NCBI GenBank assembly: GCA_038146785.1
Contig: JAYQSI010000019.1
Span: 1 to 64,000, forward strand
Direction of reading: 5' to 3'
DNA from: VMDJ01 sp038146785
GTDB taxonomy: Bacteria; Pseudomonadota; Gammaproteobacteria; Chromatiales; Chromatiaceae
Length of the DNA stretch: 64,000 nt
Shown: in pieces, positions 28,160-37,502 of the stretch
Numbering within the stretch: the first letter of the stretch is position 1
Layout of the letters: each line of letters begins with the position of its first letter
The notes under the pieces: model-generated
Databases searched by the model: none
Told to the model about the DNA's origin: nothing
Seen by the model: only the letters and a program-made list of their open reading frames with translations
Position numbers and translations under genes: made by a program

Positions 28160-29239
28160 TTACCCCTTGGTGCGTTCAAATTCAGCCATGAAGCTCACGA
28201 GCGTGTCGACACCTTCTTCTGGCATCGCGTTATAGATACTCGCACGCATGCCACCAACAGAGCGGTGACCTTTTAGCGTTAAAAGACCGGCATTCTTTGC
28301 GCCGGCTAAGAAGTCAGCATCAAGATCAGCGTTTGCCAGCGTGAACGGAACGTTCATCCATGAGCGAGCAGATGTCTCAACGGGGTTGGCGTAAAAGTCT
28401 GAGCCATCAATCGCGGCATATAACTTTTCAGCTTTACGTTGATTGGTTTGGCCCATTGCTTCTAGGCCACCGTTTTGACGTAACCAGTCAAAGACCAGAC
28501 CTGCCATATACCAGCTGTAGGTCGGAGGGGTGTTATACATCGACTCATTTTCAGCCGGTGTTTTGTAATCCAGGGTGATTGGCGTGCCTTCTTTTGCGTG
28601 GCCAATCAGATCATCACGAATAATCACGATGGTCAGACCGGCAGGGCCAATGTTCTTTTGTGCGCCTGCGTAGATCATGCCGAACTTGGTTACATCAATA
28701 GGACGCGACAAGATGGTTGATGACATATCAGCAATCAGCGGTGAGTTGCCTGTGTCAGGGATGTAAGGGAACTCAACACCACCGATGGTTTCATTCGGGG
28801 TGTAATGCACGTAAGCCGCATTGCTATCGAGGTTTAATGCATCCGCTGCAGGTACGGTAGTGAAGTTGGTGTCTTCAGTGCTTGCCGCGACGCGAACATC
28901 ACCTAAACGTTTCGCCTCTCCAATCGCTTTTTTAGACCACATACCGGTGTTGATGTAGTCGGCGCTCTTGCCACGCATCAGATTGAGTGGGATCGCTGAG
29001 AATTGCTGAGAAGCCCCGCCTTGTAAGAACAGCACTTTGTAGTTATCTGGAATATTCATCAGTGCGCGCAGATCAGTTTCGGCTTGAGCTGCGATGCTCA
29101 TGTATTCCTTGCCGCGATGGCTCATTTCCATCACAGACATACCTGATCCATTCCAATCAGCCATCTCGGCTTGTGCTCGTTCGATTACTGCTGTCGGCAA
29201 CATGGCTGGGCCAGCGCTGAAATTAAATGCACGTGACAT
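28160..29239 (-). CDS. serC: Phosphoserine aminotransferase
   Basis: 359 aa PLP enzyme converting 3-phosphohydroxypyruvate to phosphoserine. It begins FNFSAGPAMLPTAV, has LFLQGGASQQFSAIP, and the PLP lysine in MIYAGAQKNIGPAG. Precedes serA in an operon, giving two of the three serine-pathway steps; serB is not in the window. Confidence 0.96.
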   Translation of the reverse strand: MSRAFNFSAGPAMLPTAVIERAQAEMADWNGSGMSVMEMSHRGKEYMSIAAQAETDLRALMNIPDNYKVLFLQGGASQQFSAIPLNLMRGKSADYINTGMWSKKAIGEAKRLGDVRVAASTEDTNFTTVPAADALNLDSNAAYVHYTPNETIGGVEFPYIPDTGNSPLIADMSSTILSRPIDVTKFGMIYAGAQKNIGPAGLTIVIIRDDLIGHAKEGTPITLDYKTPAENESMYNTPPTYSWYMAGLVFDWLRQNGGLEAMGQTNQRKAEKLYAAIDGSDFYANPVETSARSWMNVPFTLANADLDADFLAGAKNAGLLTLKGHRSVGGMRASIYNAMPEEGVDTLVSFMAEFERTKG

Positions 29240-29274
29240 TCTGATACTCCTAAGAATTGTTATTTTTTCATTGT

Positions 29275-29304
29275 AAAAAAAAGCCCCGCTGGTGCGGGGC
29301 TTAA
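29275..29304 (-). terminator. Terminator between the symporter and serC
   Basis: Stem AAGCCCCGC / GCGGGGCTT with a TGGT loop and a T run on the minus strand. It separates the symporter unit from serC-serA. Confidence 0.9.
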
Positions 29305-29321
29305 AAGGGTTGTTTTAGATA

Positions 29322-31115
29322 TTAGTGAGCTGACGCTGCACCCGCACCTTTAGGTACGCGAATATCTTCAACAAGGTCTTGGATATGCTGTGGTGGTGGC
29401 GCAGTCATTTTAGAAACAACGATTGCCACAATGAAGTTCACCAGTGCACCGATTGCGCCGAAGGCGTTAACCGAAATACCCATAAACCAGCTCTTTGTGT
29501 AGCCTTCCCACTGCAGGATTTCTGCGGTGCCAGGGATGAAGAGGATACCCTTTTCCTGGAACACGTAGAACATGGTTACGCTGATACCAGCGATCATGCC
29601 TGCGATAGCACCTTGACGGTTCATACCTTTGTTAAAGATACCCATCATCAGTACTGGGAAGATTGAAGAGGCTGCAAGACCGAACGCGATCGCTACCGTA
29701 CCAGCCGCGAAGCCAGGAGGGTGTAGACCGAAGTAACCAGCCAATGCGATCGCACCAACCATCGACAGACGAGAAGCCATCAATTCGTTCTTCTCGGAAA
29801 TCTCTGGGTTGATCATGCCTTTGATAACGTCGTGTGATACCGCAGATGCGATTGCCAACAACAGACCTGCTGCTGTAGACAGTGCCGCTGCCAAACCACC
29901 TGCAACAACGATCGCGATTACCCAGTTAGGGAGACCAGCGATTTCTGGGTTAGCCAATACCATGATGTCACGGTCGACTTTAACCATTTCGTTGCCTTTC
30001 CAGCCGAATGCTTCAGCTTTAGCAGCCATTTCTGGGTTCTTGTCGTTGTAGTACTGGATACGACCGTCGCCGTTCTTATCTTCATACTTCAACAAACCAG
30101 TTTTTTCCCAGTTGTGGAACCATGCTGGAGCTTTTGCATACTCGAGGTTTGCAGTTGCTTCACCAACAGGACCGGTTTGGATGGTGTTCATTAGGTTCAA
30201 ACGAGCCATAGAACCTACTGCAGGAGCAGTGGTGTAAAGGATCGCGATGAAGACCAATGCCCACGCAGCAGATGCACGAGCGTCTGCAACCTTAGGTACG
30301 GTGAAGAAACGGATGATTACGTGTGGCAAGCCAGCAGTACCGATCATCAATGAAACGGTGTAAACAAACATGTTCAGTTTGCTACCCATCAATTGAGTTG
30401 AGTACTCTTTAAAGCCGAGGTCGGTAACCACCATGTCGAGCTTATCCATCATAGAGATACCAGAGCCATCAGCCATGGTGCCAATCAAACCCAACTGAGG
30501 TAGTGGGTTGCCAGTGATGTTCATAGAGATGAACACAGCTGGGATGGTGTAAGCGAAGATCAATACGATGTACTGAGCGATCTGAGTATAAGTAATACCT
30601 TTCATACCACCCAATACTGCGTAGATGAATACGATACCCATACCGATGAACAGGCCTTGCTCATATGTAGTCTCGAGGAAGCGAGAGAACGCAACACCGA
30701 TACCTTTCATCTGACCGATTACGTAAGTAACCGAAGCCAAGATCAAACAGATAACCGCTACAAGACGTGCACCCTTAGAGTAGAAGCGCTCGCCGATGAA
30801 CTCAGGCACGGTGAACTTACCGAACTTACGTAGGTAAGGTGCTAGCAACATTGCCAACAATACGTAACCACCGGTCCAGCCCATCAAGAATACTGATGCA
30901 CCGTAGCCGTTGAACGCAATCAAGCCTGCCATTGAGATAAATGATGCTGCTGACATCCAGTCCGCCGCAGTTGCCATACCGTTAGCTACTGGGTGAACGC
31001 CTTTGCCTGCAACGTAGAATTCGCCGGTGCTTCCCGCACGTGCCCAAATCGCAATACCGATGTAGAGCAAGAAGGTCGCGCCAACGACAACGTATGTAAG
31101 TGTACTTAGATCCAT
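29322..31115 (-). CDS. Sodium:solute symporter (acetate/monocarboxylate type)
   Basis: 597 aa, sodium:solute symporter family, closest in features to the cation/acetate symporters that pair with a DUF4212 subunit. About 13-14 TM segments; AADWMSAASFISMAG is near TM2, and a hydrophilic insert of about 60 residues (KYEDKNGDGRIQYYNDKN) follows TM9. The DUF4212 gene is 12 bases upstream. Together with acs it suggests uptake and activation of acetate or a similar short acid, although the substrate cannot be proven from sequence. Confidence 0.92.
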   Translation of the reverse strand: MDLSTLTYVVVGATFLLYIGIAIWARAGSTGEFYVAGKGVHPVANGMATAADWMSAASFISMAGLIAFNGYGASVFLMGWTGGYVLLAMLLAPYLRKFGKFTVPEFIGERFYSKGARLVAVICLILASVTYVIGQMKGIGVAFSRFLETTYEQGLFIGMGIVFIYAVLGGMKGITYTQIAQYIVLIFAYTIPAVFISMNITGNPLPQLGLIGTMADGSGISMMDKLDMVVTDLGFKEYSTQLMGSKLNMFVYTVSLMIGTAGLPHVIIRFFTVPKVADARASAAWALVFIAILYTTAPAVGSMARLNLMNTIQTGPVGEATANLEYAKAPAWFHNWEKTGLLKYEDKNGDGRIQYYNDKNPEMAAKAEAFGWKGNEMVKVDRDIMVLANPEIAGLPNWVIAIVVAGGLAAALSTAAGLLLAIASAVSHDVIKGMINPEISEKNELMASRLSMVGAIALAGYFGLHPPGFAAGTVAIAFGLAASSIFPVLMMGIFNKGMNRQGAIAGMIAGISVTMFYVFQEKGILFIPGTAEILQWEGYTKSWFMGISVNAFGAIGALVNFIVAIVVSKMTAPPPQHIQDLVEDIRVPKGAGAASAH

Positions 31116-31127
31116 GGTTTGCTCCTA

Positions 31128-31382
31128 TTAATCTTCAGACACGCCAAACTGTTTATCCAGTTTGTTCATCTGAGATGCGTAGTAGAAACACAGACCTAGG
31201 AACACATAAATTGAACCGTTCTGTGCAAACCAGAAACCGAGACCCACGCCGCCAATTTTTATGGCATTGAGAGGCTCAGCGAGGATGATCCCGAAGCCGT
31301 ATGAAACGACAAACCAGATCACCAACAAGATGCTGACAAGACGAACATTCGCTTGCCAATATTTGGATGCATTATTATCCAT
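31128..31382 (-). CDS. DUF4212 small symporter subunit
   Basis: 84 aa with two TM helices (LVSILLVIWFVVSYGFGIIL and FWFAQNGSIYVFLGLCFYYA). DUF4212 proteins are encoded with this symporter subfamily and are taken to be an accessory subunit. The 31383-31589 gap upstream holds only leader/promoter sequence, with no gene seen. Confidence 0.92.
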   Translation of the reverse strand: MDNNASKYWQANVRLVSILLVIWFVVSYGFGIILAEPLNAIKIGGVGLGFWFAQNGSIYVFLGLCFYYASQMNKLDKQFGVSED

Positions 31383-31589
31383 ATCTCGATCGCTCCGCAG
31401 TTGGTAGTTAGTAGTTATTCTGTTTAAGGGGAACCAATTTGAAAATGTCTGTTGCTTTTATTATTCAGACAAACTCAATACATCTGATCCAACTTAGACA
31501 GCGTTGATTATTCAACATGCGAATTGTTGTTGGTATTTATACTAATGTCAAAGTTTTATAGGCAAATAAGATATCGCTTATGTTCTAAC

Positions 31590-32471
31590 TTACTTGTTAA
31601 CAACTAAGCGTTTTTGATGACCTAACCACAACACAATTGCACCAGAGATGATTAATAACGCGCCAATCATAAAGCCGGTTGTTAATGCATCATCAAAAAT
31701 AAAGCTACTAAACAAAGCAGCAGCAAAGATTTGTGTGTTAAGTAATGGTGATAACGATGAAGCATCACCAAAGTTATAGGCCTTGATGATACAAAAGTGT
31801 CCTGATGCGCCAAGTACACCTAAGCTGATCAATATCAGCCATTGTTCGATCGTAGGTGTGTGCCAATAAGGCAGCACAACAAGACTCATCACAACACTAC
31901 CAATGAGTGTTGCGTTGAGTAAGGTCTTAAGGTTGTGATCACGTCCTCGTAGGTAGCGCGTCATGAGTAAATAGAAGGCGTAAAAAAAGGCAGCAACTAA
32001 GGCGAGGTAGAGATAAGGGTTGGTGTTTTCGATGCCAGGTTGAGTGATTGCGATAACGCCACTAAAACCCAATAGTGCGGCAAGCCAATGCCACCACAAC
32101 ACTTTTTCTTTTAGCAGCCAGCCAGCAAGTAATGTAACGATCAGGGGTGCAAGCAGCATGATTGCGGTAGCTTCACCGATTGGTGCATGTTTAAAAGCGT
32201 TATATGCGCATAGAGTCATTGCCAGAAGGCTAAGTCCCCTGAAAAACTGTATCCAAGGGTGAGCTGACCGCTTAAACAGCACATCGCGTTGCGGTAGCAG
32301 AACCAATAACACCAAAAGCGTGTGAAATGAGTAACGCGCCCAGACCACTTGAATGGCTGGAAGGCCTTCGCGCATCAAGATTTTGCCTAAATTATCCATG
32401 CCGGCGAGCAAGAAGCAGGCAAGCACGCTAAGGCTGATAGCAAAAATCCAGTCGCGAGAGGTTTGGGGCAA
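31590..32471 (-). CDS. EamA/DMT-family permease
   Basis: 293 aa with ten TM helices in two EamA halves (LLAGMDNLGKILMREGLPAI in the first; YAFYLLMTRYLRG at the second). Drug/metabolite transporter superfamily; likely a metabolite exporter of unknown specificity. Stand-alone gene with no clear terminator. Confidence 0.88.
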   Translation of the reverse strand: MPQTSRDWIFAISLSVLACFLLAGMDNLGKILMREGLPAIQVVWARYSFHTLLVLLVLLPQRDVLFKRSAHPWIQFFRGLSLLAMTLCAYNAFKHAPIGEATAIMLLAPLIVTLLAGWLLKEKVLWWHWLAALLGFSGVIAITQPGIENTNPYLYLALVAAFFYAFYLLMTRYLRGRDHNLKTLLNATLIGSVVMSLVVLPYWHTPTIEQWLILISLGVLGASGHFCIIKAYNFGDASSLSPLLNTQIFAAALFSSFIFDDALTTGFMIGALLIISGAIVLWLGHQKRLVVNK

Positions 32472-32643
32472 GGCGAGCTCCTAATCAAAGTCGCTGCACT
32501 ATATATAAAGTATGTCGGATTTGGCGAGAACGTAATTTGGGGTGATTTTTTATTCGATTTCTATAGAATCGTCGCTTCTAGAAAAAAGCTCACCGTGATT
32601 TCACAGAGTGAAGCCTACAAATTCAGTCCTTGAGGAAACATTG

Positions 32644-33186
32644 ATGAAGAAGTTAATTACAGCTGCATTGGTTGCATTAGCGATGGTGACTTCAGCTCAC
32701 GCTGATCATCACGGTAAGAAAAAACAAGAAGTGAAGGCGCCTGCTTTCGATAAGGCTGTTGCACAGCAAATGATCGAAAACAGCATCCAGCGTTTTAAGT
32801 TGGTTGAAGGCGTAACCCTTGATGATGCGATCGAAGGCATGAAATCACGCGCGACCGCGTTGAACTTCAAGCTGGTTGCTGAGCTGCCATTGAGTAAAGA
32901 CGTTGAAGCAAAAACCGGTAAGCCAGGTCGTAAGATGCACATCTTGGCGTTCTGTGACTCACTGATTGCTAAAGAGATGGTTGAGTACAACATGATCTTT
33001 GCGGGCTTCTTGCCTTGTCGTATCGCGGCGATTGAAGACGCAGAAGGTAATGGCTGGTTGGTCACCATGAATATGGACATGATGTTGCACGCAGTTGAGT
33101 TGACTCCTCAGCTAACTAAGTTGGCGAAGAAAGTTCGTGATGACATCTACAGCATCGTAGAGGCAGGCGTTAACGGCGATTTCTAA
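32644..33186 (+). CDS. Exported DUF302-domain protein
   Basis: 180 aa from the ATG at 32644 with a TTGAGGAAA site. Signal peptide MKKLITAALVALAMVTSAHA, a His-rich start (DHHGKKK), then a DUF302-like domain (FKLVAELPLSKDVEAKTG...KMHILAFCDSLIAKEMVEYN and FAGFLPCRIAAIEDAEGNGW, TMNMDMMLHAVELTP). DUF302 function is unknown. It precedes sqr but with its own terminator, so any sulfur link is by position only. Confidence 0.82.
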   Translation: MKKLITAALVALAMVTSAHADHHGKKKQEVKAPAFDKAVAQQMIENSIQRFKLVEGVTLDDAIEGMKSRATALNFKLVAELPLSKDVEAKTGKPGRKMHILAFCDSLIAKEMVEYNMIFAGFLPCRIAAIEDAEGNGWLVTMNMDMMLHAVELTPQLTKLAKKVRDDIYSIVEAGVNGDF

Positions 33187-33208
33187 TCGTTTAACGACCT
33201 AAATCTCA

Positions 33209-33237
33209 AAAAAGCCGGCTTTTGCCGGCTTTTTTAT
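33209..33237 (+). terminator. Terminator after the DUF302 gene
   Basis: Stem AAGCCGGC / GCCGGCTT, 4-base T loop, then a T run. Confidence 0.9.
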
Positions 33238-33371
33238 GTCTAAAGCCTTAAACCTGTTGCAAAAAGAGGGATTTCCCTAAGATAATCTTGCGACTAAACA
33301 CCCGCTAACGGTGTGGATAAAAAGACGGGATCTCAATCTCGCTAATCAATAACTTTTTAAGGAGTCTGCCA

Positions 33372-34646
33372 ATGGCACATATTGTTGTCTTAGGAGCGGG
33401 TACTGGCGGTATGCCAGCTGCATACGAATTGCGTGACGAATTGGGCCGTGAGCACCAAATTACTGTCGTCAGCGAAAATCCATATTTCCAGTTTGTGCCA
33501 TCAAACCCATGGGTTGGTGTGGGCTGGCGTGATCGTGGTGATATCACTTTTGATATCGCGCCTCGTTTAGAGCGTCGCGGTATTAACTTCATTGCTAAGC
33601 GTTGCGAAAAGATCGATGCGCCAAATTCAAAGTTGATTTTGGATGGCGGCGATGTCGTTGATTACGACTACTTGGTTATCACTACTGGTCCTCGTTTGGC
33701 ATTCGAAGAGGTTGAAGGTTCAGGTCCTGCGGGTCATACCCATTCGATCTGTACGATTGATCACGCAGAAGGCGTTTATAGCGATTATCAAAAGCTTCTT
33801 GAGAAAGGTAGCGGCACCATTGTGGTTGGTGCGATGCCATTTGCCTCATGTTTCGGTCCAGCTTATGAGTTTGCGTTCATTCTGGATGCTGACCTGCGTA
33901 AGCGTAAGATGCGTGACAAGGTAAAGATTAAGTATGTGTCTTCTGAGCCATACATCGGCCACTTAGGTTTAGGCGGCGTGGGCGACTCTAAAGGTATGCT
34001 CGAGTCTGCAATGCGTAACCACCATATGGAATGGGTAACTAACGCAAAGACCACTAAGGTTGAAGAAGGTAAGTTGCACGTTGAGCAATACAGCGAGCAC
34101 GGCGAAAAGATCAAAGACCTTGAGATCGACTTTGACATGGCAATGATGTTGCCAGCGTTTAAAGGTGTTCAGTGTGTCGTTGATGTGCCTGAGTTGTGTA
34201 ACCCACGTGGTTTCGTCTTTGTTGATGAGCATCAGCGTAACCCAACCTACAAAAACATCTATTCAGCAGGTGTGTGTATTGCAATCCCACCGGTTGAAGC
34301 AACACCAGTACCAACTGGCGCACCTAAGACCGGCTACATGATCGAGTCGATGGTGACTGCATTGGTTCATAACATCCACAATGAGTTGGAAGGCAAAGAG
34401 CCATCAGAGAAAGGTACTTGGAACGCAATTTGTTTGGCGGACATGGGTGATACCGGTGCGGCATTCGTTGCCTTGCCTCAGATCCCACCACGTAACGTGG
34501 CATGGTTTAAGTCGGGCAAGTGGGTTCACTTAGCGAAGATCGCTTTCGAGAAATACTTCTTACGTAAGATGAAGAAAGGCACCTCTGAGCCTATCTATGA
34601 AAAGTACATTTTGAGCTTGATGGGTATTAACCGTCTGAAAAAATAA
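33372..34646 (+). CDS. sqr: Sulfide:quinone oxidoreductase
   Basis: 424-aa flavoprotein. FAD site IVVLGAGTGGMPAAYEL; second dinucleotide region near GTIVVGAMP. The three redox cysteines of sulfide:quinone oxidoreductases are all present by position and context: C127 (HSICTIDHA), C160 (FASCFGPAYEF) and C354 (NAICLADMGD). AIPPVEATPVPTGAPKTGYM and the C-terminal amphipathic stretch (KWVHLAKIAFEKYFLRKM) that dips into the membrane fit the family. It oxidises sulfide to polysulfide/sulfur, reducing quinone. AAGGAG site; own terminator. Confidence 0.9.
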   Translation: MAHIVVLGAGTGGMPAAYELRDELGREHQITVVSENPYFQFVPSNPWVGVGWRDRGDITFDIAPRLERRGINFIAKRCEKIDAPNSKLILDGGDVVDYDYLVITTGPRLAFEEVEGSGPAGHTHSICTIDHAEGVYSDYQKLLEKGSGTIVVGAMPFASCFGPAYEFAFILDADLRKRKMRDKVKIKYVSSEPYIGHLGLGGVGDSKGMLESAMRNHHMEWVTNAKTTKVEEGKLHVEQYSEHGEKIKDLEIDFDMAMMLPAFKGVQCVVDVPELCNPRGFVFVDEHQRNPTYKNIYSAGVCIAIPPVEATPVPTGAPKTGYMIESMVTALVHNIHNELEGKEPSEKGTWNAICLADMGDTGAAFVALPQIPPRNVAWFKSGKWVHLAKIAFEKYFLRKMKKGTSEPIYEKYILSLMGINRLKK

Positions 34647-34663
34647 GCTTAAAAGGCTGAATC

Positions 34664-34700
34664 AACCCGATATCGTGATTGCGGTATCGGGTTTTTTTTT
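34664..34700 (+). terminator. Terminator after sqr
   Basis: Stem AACCCGATA / TATCGGGTT followed by ten T residues; it lies just before the ispG promoter/leader. Confidence 0.9.
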
Positions 34701-34744
34701 GCTCCGGTACACTGCGCCCATTGGTTAAATTTCAAAGCAGTTTC

Positions 34745-35962
34745 ATGAAAACAACGATTCAACGTCATAAAACGCATTGTGTGCAGGTCGGGCATGTCCG
34801 CGTCGGTGGAGATGCGCCGGTGGTAGTTCAGTCGATGACCAACACGGATACCGCAGACATTGCAGGTACGGTTGCGCAGATTATTGATTTGGCGCGAGCG
34901 GGTTCTGAGTTGGTGCGCATCACGGTGAACAATGAAGAATCGGCTGCTGCCGTTGCGCAGATTCGTCAGCAGCTCGATGCGCAAGGTTGTGATGTACCAC
35001 TGGTTGGTGACTTTCATTTCAATGGTCATCGCTTGCTTGAAGACTATCCAGAGTGTGCGCAAGCACTCGCAAAATATCGTATCAACCCGGGCAATGTGGG
35101 TAGTGGTGAAAAGCGTGATGCGCAGTTCGCCAGCATGATTGAAGCAGCGATTAAATACGATAAAGCGGTACGTATTGGTGTGAACTGGGGCTCGCTTGAT
35201 AAAGGTTTAGTGGCATCGATGATGGATGCGAATGCCAAAGCTGATGAGCCATTAGATGCCGAATCGATCATGAGTGAAATCATGGTGACCTCTGCGCTGC
35301 AAAGTGCTGATAAGGCAGTCGAGATTGGTTTGCCGAAAGACAAGATCGTGCTCTCGTGCAAGATGAGTGGTGTGCAAGATCTGATTCGTGTGTATGAAAA
35401 GCTCGCACAGCGTTGTGATTACGCATTGCATTTAGGGCTTACTGAAGCGGGTATGGGTTCGAAAGGTATTGTGGCTTCGACGGCGGCTTTATCGGTGCTT
35501 TTGCAAGAAGGTATTGGCGACACTATCCGTATTTCACTCACGCCAGAGCCGGGCGGTGATCGCACTCAAGAGGTGCGTGTAGGCCAAGAGATTTTGCAGT
35601 CGATGGGCTTACGAGCCTTTATGCCGCAAGTGATTGCGTGTCCTGGCTGTGGTCGTACAACGAGCACCTATTTCCAACAGTTAGCGCAAGACATTCAGTC
35701 TTATTTAAGAAATCAGATGCCGATTTGGCGTCAGAAATACCCTGGTGTTGAAGCGTTGAATGTCGCGGTCATGGGTTGTGTAGTTAACGGGCCAGGTGAG
35801 AGTAAACATGCTGATATAGGCATCAGTTTACCGGGCACCGGTGAGCGACCTGCCGCACCTGTCTTCATTGATGGGGAAAAGGCAGTGACCTTAAAAGGCG
35901 ACAAGATTGCCGAAGAGTTTCAGCAGTTGGTCAACGATTACGTTGAGCGACGTTATAGCTAA
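34745..35962 (+). CDS. ispG: 4-hydroxy-3-methylbut-2-en-1-yl diphosphate synthase
   Basis: 405 aa from the ATG at 34745; [4Fe-4S] enzyme of the MEP isoprenoid pathway, reducing MEcPP to HMBPP. TIM-barrel N-half (VVVQSMTNTDTADI, GDFHFNGH), cluster ligands CPGCGRT and MGCVVNGPGES (third Cys plus Glu). The longer frame to 34679 runs through the sqr terminator and is rejected. Confidence 0.97.
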   Translation: MKTTIQRHKTHCVQVGHVRVGGDAPVVVQSMTNTDTADIAGTVAQIIDLARAGSELVRITVNNEESAAAVAQIRQQLDAQGCDVPLVGDFHFNGHRLLEDYPECAQALAKYRINPGNVGSGEKRDAQFASMIEAAIKYDKAVRIGVNWGSLDKGLVASMMDANAKADEPLDAESIMSEIMVTSALQSADKAVEIGLPKDKIVLSCKMSGVQDLIRVYEKLAQRCDYALHLGLTEAGMGSKGIVASTAALSVLLQEGIGDTIRISLTPEPGGDRTQEVRVGQEILQSMGLRAFMPQVIACPGCGRTTSTYFQQLAQDIQSYLRNQMPIWRQKYPGVEALNVAVMGCVVNGPGESKHADIGISLPGTGERPAAPVFIDGEKAVTLKGDKIAEEFQQLVNDYVERRYS

Positions 35963-35983
35963 TAAATTCCAGGGGGAGATGAA

Positions 35984-36472
35984 ATGAATATAAAGCAGTT
36001 GATTGCAGCAACCGCGCTGACCGCATTGAGCACGGTGACATTGGCGGAAGAGCCAATGATGGTGAACGTGAAGCGTATGTCTTTGGAGACGGCGCAGAAG
36101 ATTGCCCAAGGTGCGATTGAGGCGTGCCGCAAAGAAGGTATCCAGATTGGTGTCACCGTGGTGGATCGTGATGGCATTGCACAAGTTGTGATGCGTGACA
36201 CGATTGCGCCAACCATTACCTTGCCAATCAGCCAAGGCAAAGCTTATGCGGCTGTGATGTTTAATGTCGCTACCTCGGGTTTGAATGACCGTGCGAATAC
36301 ACCGATTGGTCGTGCGCCGGGTGTGGTGATGTCGCCAGGTGGTGTGCCTATTCAGGCGGCAGGCTCACTGATTGGTGGTGTCGGTGTTTCTGGTGCGCCA
36401 AGTGGTGAAACCGATGAGATGTGTGCTCTGAAGGGTGTAGAGCAGGTTCAAGACGATCTCGACATGAGCTAA
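35984..36472 (+). CDS. Exported heme-binding-type (HbpS/GlcG) protein
   Basis: 162 aa. Signal peptide ending around TVTLAEE, then a GlcG/HbpS domain: ETAQKIAQGAIEACRKEGIQIGVTVVDRDG, then TLPISQGKAYAAVMF and GGVPIQ, then LIGGVGVSGAPSGETDEMCA. Periplasmic members bind heme or cobalamin-like ligands; the ligand here is unknown. Follows ispG by 21 bases with its own AGGGGGAGAT site. Confidence 0.86.
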   Translation: MNIKQLIAATALTALSTVTLAEEPMMVNVKRMSLETAQKIAQGAIEACRKEGIQIGVTVVDRDGIAQVVMRDTIAPTITLPISQGKAYAAVMFNVATSGLNDRANTPIGRAPGVVMSPGGVPIQAAGSLIGGVGVSGAPSGETDEMCALKGVEQVQDDLDMS

Positions 36473-36489
36473 TTCATTCTGCTGAAAAA

Positions 36490-36525
36490 TCAGCCGGCGT
36501 CTCGTTTGGGATGCCGGCTTTTTTG
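36490..36525 (+). terminator. Terminator after the HbpS-like gene
   Basis: Stem AGCCGGC / GCCGGCT followed by a T run. Confidence 0.88.
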
Positions 36526-36605
36526 TGCCCGAAAGGGGAAAACAATTTCGCTCAGACCCCTTGAATACGTTAGAATTTGCGGCTTAATCAGTGGTGGAGC
36601 ACAAC

Positions 36606-37487
36606 ATGATTCGTGGCAGTCTTGTCGCCTTAGTAACCCCGATGACCGATGACGGCGCAGTCGATCAGGTGGCGCTTGAGCGTTTGGTTGAGTGGCATAT
36701 CGCAGAAGGTACCGACGCAATTGTGGCGGTGGGTACGACGGGTGAGTCAGCGACGCTGGATGAGGAAGAGCACTGTCATACGATCCGTCGTGTGGTTGAG
36801 ATCGCTAACGGTCGTATTCCTGTGATTGCGGGCACTGGCGCTAACAGCACCTCTGAAGCCATTAGTTTGACCCAATGTGCCAAAGAAGCAGGCGCAGATG
36901 CATGCTTGCTAGTCACCCCTTATTACAACAAGCCAACGCAAGAAGGTTTGTATCAGCACCACAAAGCAATTGCTGACGCGGTGGATATTCCCCAAATTCT
37001 TTATAACGTACCGGGTCGTACAGCGGTTGATATGCAGCCTGAAACGATCGTGCGCCTATCGAGCATCTCCAACATCATTGGTGTGAAAGAAGCGACCGGT
37101 GATCTATCGCGTATCGAAAAGTTACGTGCCGAAGTGCCTGCTGATTTTGCGCTTTACAGTGGTGATGATGCGACAGCACGTGAAGCGATCTTGCTTGGTG
37201 CAGATGGTGACATTTCGGTGACTGCAAACGTTGCACCTAAAGCGATGCATGAGATGTGTCAGGCGGCGCTGAATAAAGATGCCGATGCGGCAGCAAAGAT
37301 TGATGCGAACTTATCGGGTTTGCACAAGTCTCTATTCGTTGAGTCGAATCCAATTCCGGTTAAGTGGGCATTGGGTGCGATGGGTATGATGGGTTTTGGT
37401 ATTCGTCTGCCTCTCACTCGTTTGTCAGCAAATGCTGAAGCGCCAGTGCGTGATGCGTTGGCTCAAGCGGGCATTGAAACGAAATAA
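36606..37487 (+). CDS. dapA: 4-hydroxy-tetrahydrodipicolinate synthase
   Basis: 293 aa, lysine/diaminopimelate pathway; condenses pyruvate with aspartate semialdehyde. TIM-barrel with GTTGESATL, the Tyr of YNVPGRTAVD and the Schiff-base Lys in IGVKEATGDLSR. Start at the ATG at 36606 behind a GGTGGAG site. The dapA-bamC order is conserved in gammaproteobacteria. Confidence 0.97.
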   Translation: MIRGSLVALVTPMTDDGAVDQVALERLVEWHIAEGTDAIVAVGTTGESATLDEEEHCHTIRRVVEIANGRIPVIAGTGANSTSEAISLTQCAKEAGADACLLVTPYYNKPTQEGLYQHHKAIADAVDIPQILYNVPGRTAVDMQPETIVRLSSISNIIGVKEATGDLSRIEKLRAEVPADFALYSGDDATAREAILLGADGDISVTANVAPKAMHEMCQAALNKDADAAAKIDANLSGLHKSLFVESNPIPVKWALGAMGMMGFGIRLPLTRLSANAEAPVRDALAQAGIETK

Positions 37488-37502
37488 CAACAAAGGTTTT
37501 TC

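Noticed and set aside
34679..34744. Longer N-terminus of IspG
   Set aside because: Would be translated through the sqr terminator hairpin; the ATG at 34745 matches the family start.
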